Of a stretch of DNA of 64,000 nucleotides, positions 59,601-64,000 are shown in pieces. This stretch comes from Cadophora sp. MPI-SDFR-AT-0126 (taxonomy: Eukaryota; Ascomycota; Leotiomycetes; Helotiales; Ploettnerulaceae). The notes beneath the pieces were generated by a model. That model was not told the origin of the DNA. It made no database searches and was given only the letters and a program-made list of their open reading frames with translations. Every line of letters starts with the position of its first letter. Within the stretch, counting starts at the first letter, position 1. A program made the position numbers and the translations under genes. The stretch spans positions 3,720,001 to 3,784,000 of the forward strand of contig JAGMVK010000001.1 in the NCBI GenBank assembly GCA_020747065.1, in the 5' to 3' direction.

Positions 59601-60419
59601 CAATTCGAGAACTTCTCGAGTAGATAACGGATATGGGCAGACCCAGAAAGTCACCGAGAGAGGCTCCACTTGTAACTTCCGTCTTCCCTGGTCGGACCGA
59701 CACACAGAACAGCGTGCGTATCAAAACACCAAGTCTCATTCGCCAATACCCAAAGAATTGGAGAACTCACGTGAAAGTGGAAGCGTTGAAGGCGTTGAGG
59801 CTCTCGAAGTGGATCCTTCCGGATCGTCGGTTCCTGCAAGACAAGCAGCCGCTTGACTCGCTTGCTTGTCTTTTTCTCGCTGAAAGATTTGCAAACGACG
59901 TCATCGCTTCAACCTTCATCCATCCTCACACCATGTCACCACCACCAACGCAGAGTTGTGCAAGTCACACAACCCACTTCAATCCACTTTCTTCCACTCC
60001 CATCTGACAGCATTTGGGGCTTCCGCATTCTCCAGTCTGGGGCTTGGCGTTGCCTCGCAGTCGGTGACGATGTCGTTGTGGATAACGGCTGGCGTGTAAA
60101 CCAAGGCGGAAGAGAGACAAGCGTCACCGAGCAAGCCCTGTGATAGAGAAAACAAGGGGTAGGTAGCGCCCACTCCGTCACTGAGCCTTCGTCGAGGCTC
60201 TTTTCACGATCGATAAGCAGCATGGAATCCCTGTGCCTCAGACCGCAACGAGTAAGTGAAAGCCACTTGATCCTATCGATCTTATCCTCACGATCCACCT
60301 TCCCTGCCAGTGCGGAAAGGTTCCAGACATATATACCCAGCCTTCCCTTCCTTTGTATCCTTTCGTCTCTTTCTTCATGAACTTCTGCTCTAAGCTCAAA
60401 CTCAATCACCACTTCAACG
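56657..60419. other. intergenic, no supported gene
   Basis: About 3.7 kb between the divergent QutR-like gene and the sugar transporter. Overlapping frames of 60-166 codons exist on both strands (for example minus 57082-57498, minus 59936-60436) without motifs, and they conflict with each other. The interval must hold both promoters. The last 60 bases before 60420 are C/A-rich (a typical leader). Confidence 0.4.
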
Positions 60420-62339
60420 ATGAAGTTCTTCTCCAAAAAGCAAGATGTGGATCACAGCAACACCAGTACTGCGGTCCCATCTGAATCAAATTCGATAGAC
60501 AACACAAGAGCACGACAAGCTGTTCTGGGCGAGAAGGACTTTCACAATGGCAACGGAAGTAGCGCTAATACGAAGGCGCCCGGAATTACCATGCGAACGG
60601 TCACCATGGCGATTTTGGTCGCGATGGGAGGATTCATCTTCGGTTACGACACTGGACAAATCTCTGGTTTTCTAGAAATGAGGGTCTTCCTTGAGCGATT
60701 CGGTCAGAAAACAGCAGTGACAGAAGCGCATCCTTATGGTTATTACTTCACCAATGTTCGGTCTGGCTTAATTGTCGCCCTGGTAAATTTCTCAATACAC
60801 GCAGTCCAAATTTTGCAGTCGCTAATTTACCTATCTAGCTGTCTATCGGTACACTCATCGGATGTCTGATTGCTGGTCCCTTCGCAAATAAATATGGACG
60901 AAAATGGTGTATCCCTGTCTGGTGCATTATCTTCTGCATTGGCGTCGTCGTACAAATGGCTGTCGGTCAAGGAATGTGGGTGGGCATCGTAATGGGTAGA
61001 TGGGTTGCTGGTCTTGGTGTTGGTGGACTTTCCGTCCTAGTCCCTCTCTATATGTCCGAGACATCACCCGTCAACGTCCGAGGAGCTGTAGTATCGTACG
61101 TCCCCAGTTGTCTTTCCTAATTAGGTAAACGCCACTAACAAAACCAGTTGCTATCAACTCTTCATCACCATCGGTATCTTCACCGCAGACTGCATCAATT
61201 ACGGCACGGAAGACATGTCCAATACCGGATCATACCGCATTCCTATGGGAATCGGCTTTATCTGGGCCATCATCCTCGGCGTTGGTATCATCTTCCTCCC
61301 AGAATCCCCTCGCCACGACTGGAACCACGGGCGATCTTCCCGCGCCACAACAACCATGTCCAAATTCTATGGCCTTCCAGAAACGCACCCTCTCATCCAA
61401 AATGAGACCGCAGAAATCGAGAAAGTCATGCAAGCCACCCAAGGCGACCACCCTTGGTACGAGGCCCTCACAGGACCACGGATGTTCTACCGCGTTGCTC
61501 TCGCCATGAGTTTGCAGATGCTTCAGCAATTGACAGGAGCCAATTATTTCTTCTACTACGGAACGACGGTCTTCTCTGGCGTTGGTCTCGACAACTCCTA
61601 CGTCACAGCCATGATTCTCGGAGGTGTCAACGTCGGCGCAACCTTCTTTGGCGTCTGGCTCGCTCGCCGTGGTCGTCGTCGTGAATCCCTCTACATCGCC
61701 GCCCTCTGGCAAACAATGTGTTTCCTGATCTTCGCCTCCGTCGGGCAATTCATCTTCAAAGACGCAGTGCCCGACTCCTCGAAAGCAAAAACGGCCGGTA
61801 CAGTGATGATCGTCTTCGCTTGCCTGTTCATCGTCTCCTTCGCTATGACCTGGGGTCCTCTCGTGTGGGCTTGCATCGCAGAGATGTTTCCCTACAGATA
61901 CAGAGCTGTTGGGATGGCCTTCGCGACGAGCGCCAATTGGTTTTGGAACTTTATGCTCGCGTTTTTCACGCCCTTTATTACAGGCGATATTGATTTCGCT
62001 TACGGATACGTGTTTGCAGGCTGCAACTTAGCCGCTTTCTTCGTGGTCTATTTCTTCCTCATCGAGTCTTCAGGCAAGACGTTGGAAGAGGTCGATGCGA
62101 TGTACTTGCTACATGTTAGGCCGTTGGGAAGTGGACGCTTTGAGTTTGATGAGGAGACGAAGAATGCTATTGGGACTGGGGGAATCGGGACGGATAATAT
62201 GCGGTTGGAGGGGCGGGGAAGGAATGTCAGGAAGCAGAAGGAGGCAGGTGTGGGTGGCGCGGTGCAAGATGAGGGGATATTGGTTAAGGACGAAACGGGC
62301 AGGAATGCGCCGCCTATGAGTGGTGGGGTGAGGGCTTAG
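60420..62339 (+). CDS. MFS sugar transporter (hexose-transporter type)
   Basis: Three exons, 60420-60782, 60839-61095 and 61148-62339, encode 603 residues. Introns of 56 and 52 nt have GT..AG ends, the second with a CTAAC branch. Sugar-porter signatures are present: MGGFIFGYDTGQISGF (helix 1), GRWVAGLGVGGLSVLVPLYM with SETSP, FLPESPRHDWNHG, LQQLTGANYFFYYGTTVF and WLARRGRRRESLY. WGPLVWACIAEMFPYRYRA and ESSGKTLEEVDAMYL are the late-loop blocks. N- and C-tails are cytosolic and polar, the latter Gly/Arg rich. A plasma-membrane proton symporter or facilitator for monosaccharides. GANYFFYYGT favours hexose over quinate, but quinate permeases are close relatives and the QutR-like gene is next door, so substrate remains open. 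The start is the ATG directly after the leader, and length is slightly above the family mean. Confidence 0.9.
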
Positions 62340-62889
62340 ATCCGTGAGAAGTGTTTTCTTTTATGTTTTGAGGCATTGCATTGCATGCGGATTTGGAGTT
62401 TGGAAAGCGATTCGTTGGTGTTAAATAGACTTGGACGGTGTATATTATTGTATGAGTATATCAAGCAGAGTTGGTGAAGTGAGGATATCCTAGACACGAG
62501 ATTTGTTGGCTTCATTCTTTTCATTCTTTTTATCTCACTTTTCTAGCCACTGTTAGAACGGTGTCTTGATACTTTTTCGTGGCATCTAAGAGAGTAAGCA
62601 CTATGGCGTAGCTTAATTCTTATTCTCCCAGGTAAGGAGTACTTGGTGATAATCACTAGCGCCTTTTAGGCTTAGCCGACTCGCGAAGACTCATCATCCT
62701 CTCTCTCCTCATTTTGATCAGCTGCAGATCAGAAAGTCTGATCAAGTTTCATGGGCATTACTTGAGTTCTCTCTAGGCAATGTTTGATTATTCCTTCCAT
62801 TGGTGCGCGCGTACATATGTCGCTTGCTCTGCATTTAAAAACATTTCCGCACCCGTGCCTTGTCTGCCTGGGATCTATACAAGACCAAG
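62340..62889. other. intergenic between sugar transporter and terminal regulator
   Basis: No gene seen. The reading frames just before 62890 are shadows of the leader. Confidence 0.4.
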
Positions 62890-64000
62890 ATGCCACGGCA
62901 GTTCCACCGCAAGTCTCGCTTTGGGTGTTGCGGAATGCAGGAAGCGAAGGGTCAAGGTATGTTTTCGGACATGGTTACTCGTTTTCGCCCTGCAGCACAG
63001 TTGACTAGCTCGCCCATCAGTGTGACGAAGACGAACCGGTCTGCGGAAGGTGCGTGAGGACTCGCTCCAAGTGTCATTACCCATACGCTGATTCAAACAC
63101 GAAAACGCCACCCTCAACCTCTAATACGTCTGGAACGCCTTCGTCATTAGTCACCGGGGACTCCTCCACTCCCCAGTCGACTTTTGATCTACTCGACATG
63201 ACCTTGATGCATCACTACCTTACTGACACCTGCGAGAATCTCTTCATGGGAGCGCAACAAAAGCAAGTCTGGCAACATGCAATACCTGCTCTCGCCGCCT
63301 CCAACGTAATCTTAGTGCATGGATTCCTCGCGGTGACCGCCATCCACTGCGCCTGGGAAGAACCTGCCCGACAAGACCTCTACCGGGGTCGTGCCCTTCA
63401 CCATCATGGTCTGAGCCTCCCGATTTTTCAGGATATGGTTGCATCGGCCTCGTCCGAGACAGCAGAGGTGATTGTCGCCTACTCTATCCTTCTCAGTATA
63501 TGGATTTACGCCTTTCCAGAGATAGCGGCTGAGCAACCATCTCTCGACGATATCCTTAGTTCAATAGAGGTGATACGTGGGTCCCGGACGGTTGCCCGTC
63601 TTTACACAGAAGTCATCAAGAGAGGTCCTATGGGAGTCTTTCTCACAAAGTCGCCGCTACTAGAACCTACCCTCGAACTCCAAGATCCCTCTGCGGACCA
63701 AATATTACAGTTGCTGCGGGATCAAACAACTCATCCATCCGATGAAAAAGTAGTACTGCATTTACAGAAATTCTTGGGTCAATACATGCTAGGAGTCGAC
63801 TACAATCGATTAGCTGCTATCTGGATGGCTTCCGTGGAAGATGACTACTGGGCTCGTCTCCGTGATCATCAACCTGACGCAATTTTGGTCTTCGCCTACA
63901 GCACTCTCCTTATCCGCGCCTCAGAACACGAATGTTGGTGGGTATCGGGATGGTCTGAGCGGATTCTGCAGGCTTGTAGCGATATCATGAGCCATGATGT
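62890..64000 (+). CDS. Zn(II)2Cys6 transcription factor, Upc2-like, 3' partial and frame-broken in exon 1
   Basis: The gene runs off the right edge. Exon 1 (62890-62956) begins MPRQFHRKSRFGC, the usual start of the Upc2-like zinc-cluster group. An intron (62957-63020) leads to exon 2, open from 63021 to the edge: CDEDEPVCGRCVRTRSKC, then a Ser/Thr-rich linker, then the regulatory domain DLLDMTLMHHYLTDTCENLF, FLAVTAIHCAWEEPARQDLY, ALHHHGLSLPIFQDMV and IVAYSILLSIWIYAF. Exon 1 is 67 nt where 66 are needed: between the first cysteine and the following ECRKRRVK block there is one extra base, so the frame entering exon 2 is wrong. Either a sequence error or an inactivating insertion. Members of this group control sterol uptake or various catabolic genes. 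The neighbour sugar transporter may be a target (inference). Confidence 0.75.

Noticed and set aside
59936..60436. 166-codon minus-strand open frame
   Set aside because: It overlaps the start of the sugar transporter on the opposite strand and carries no motif.
1..64000. CRISPR array or prokaryotic-type defence system
   Set aside because: Introns and gene families show a fungal genome. No regularly spaced direct repeats were seen.

Overview
The window is a 64 kb piece of a filamentous ascomycete (Pezizomycotina) genome. The evidence is short introns of about 46-160 nt with GT..AG ends and fungal branch sites, and families restricted to or typical of filamentous fungi: HET proteins, a PTH11-like rhodopsin domain, an RCR protein, Zn(II)2Cys6 regulators and a QutR-type AROM-derived protein. 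The class (perhaps Leotiomycetes) is only an impression. I saw no rRNA, convincing tRNA, CRISPR array or intact transposon.

Left part (1-20 kb). An NmrA/EasG-like oxidoreductase is cut by the left edge (minus strand). It is followed by a frame-disrupted protein-kinase-like gene (2.7-4.4 kb), an unknown coiled-coil-like protein (6.6-7.3 kb), a three-exon RCR membrane protein (8.65-9.23 kb), an unknown multi-exon gene (9.9-10.5 kb), a secreted alpha-carbonic anhydrase (10.95-11.88 kb), a small secreted protein (14.8-15.8 kb) and a single-exon HET-domain protein (18.36-20.24 kb).

Middle (20-43 kb). A microsatellite-rich, pyrimidine-rich intergenic block precedes a fused gene in which a fungal rhodopsin (PTH11-like) 7-TM domain is joined to an FHS-type sugar permease (22.85-25.67 kb). 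Next come a membrane protein of unknown function (28.0-29.1 kb) and a seven-exon Zn(II)2Cys6 regulator (30.3-33.25 kb). Upstream of the regulator lie nearly 9 kb without a convincing gene. A five-exon glutathione S-transferase closes the block (42.2-43.2 kb).

Right part (44-64 kb). A HET remnant without its HET domain lies beside a six-exon amidase. The amidase is divergent from a Dal5-type MFS transporter that has lost its N-terminal half. An FMN-binding split-barrel protein and a six-exon Zn(II)2Cys6 regulator follow, and the regulator contains a GC-AG intron. Then come a QutR-like repressor derived from AROM domains, a three-exon sugar transporter, and a Zn(II)2Cys6 regulator that runs off the right edge and carries a one-base frame break in its zinc cluster. 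The mix (amidase, permease remnant, flavoprotein, regulators, quinate-type repressor, sugar transporter) reads as a catabolic, accessory-like neighbourhood. Several genes are broken, which suggests either relaxed selection or uncorrected sequence errors. Coexpression is not shown by the sequence.
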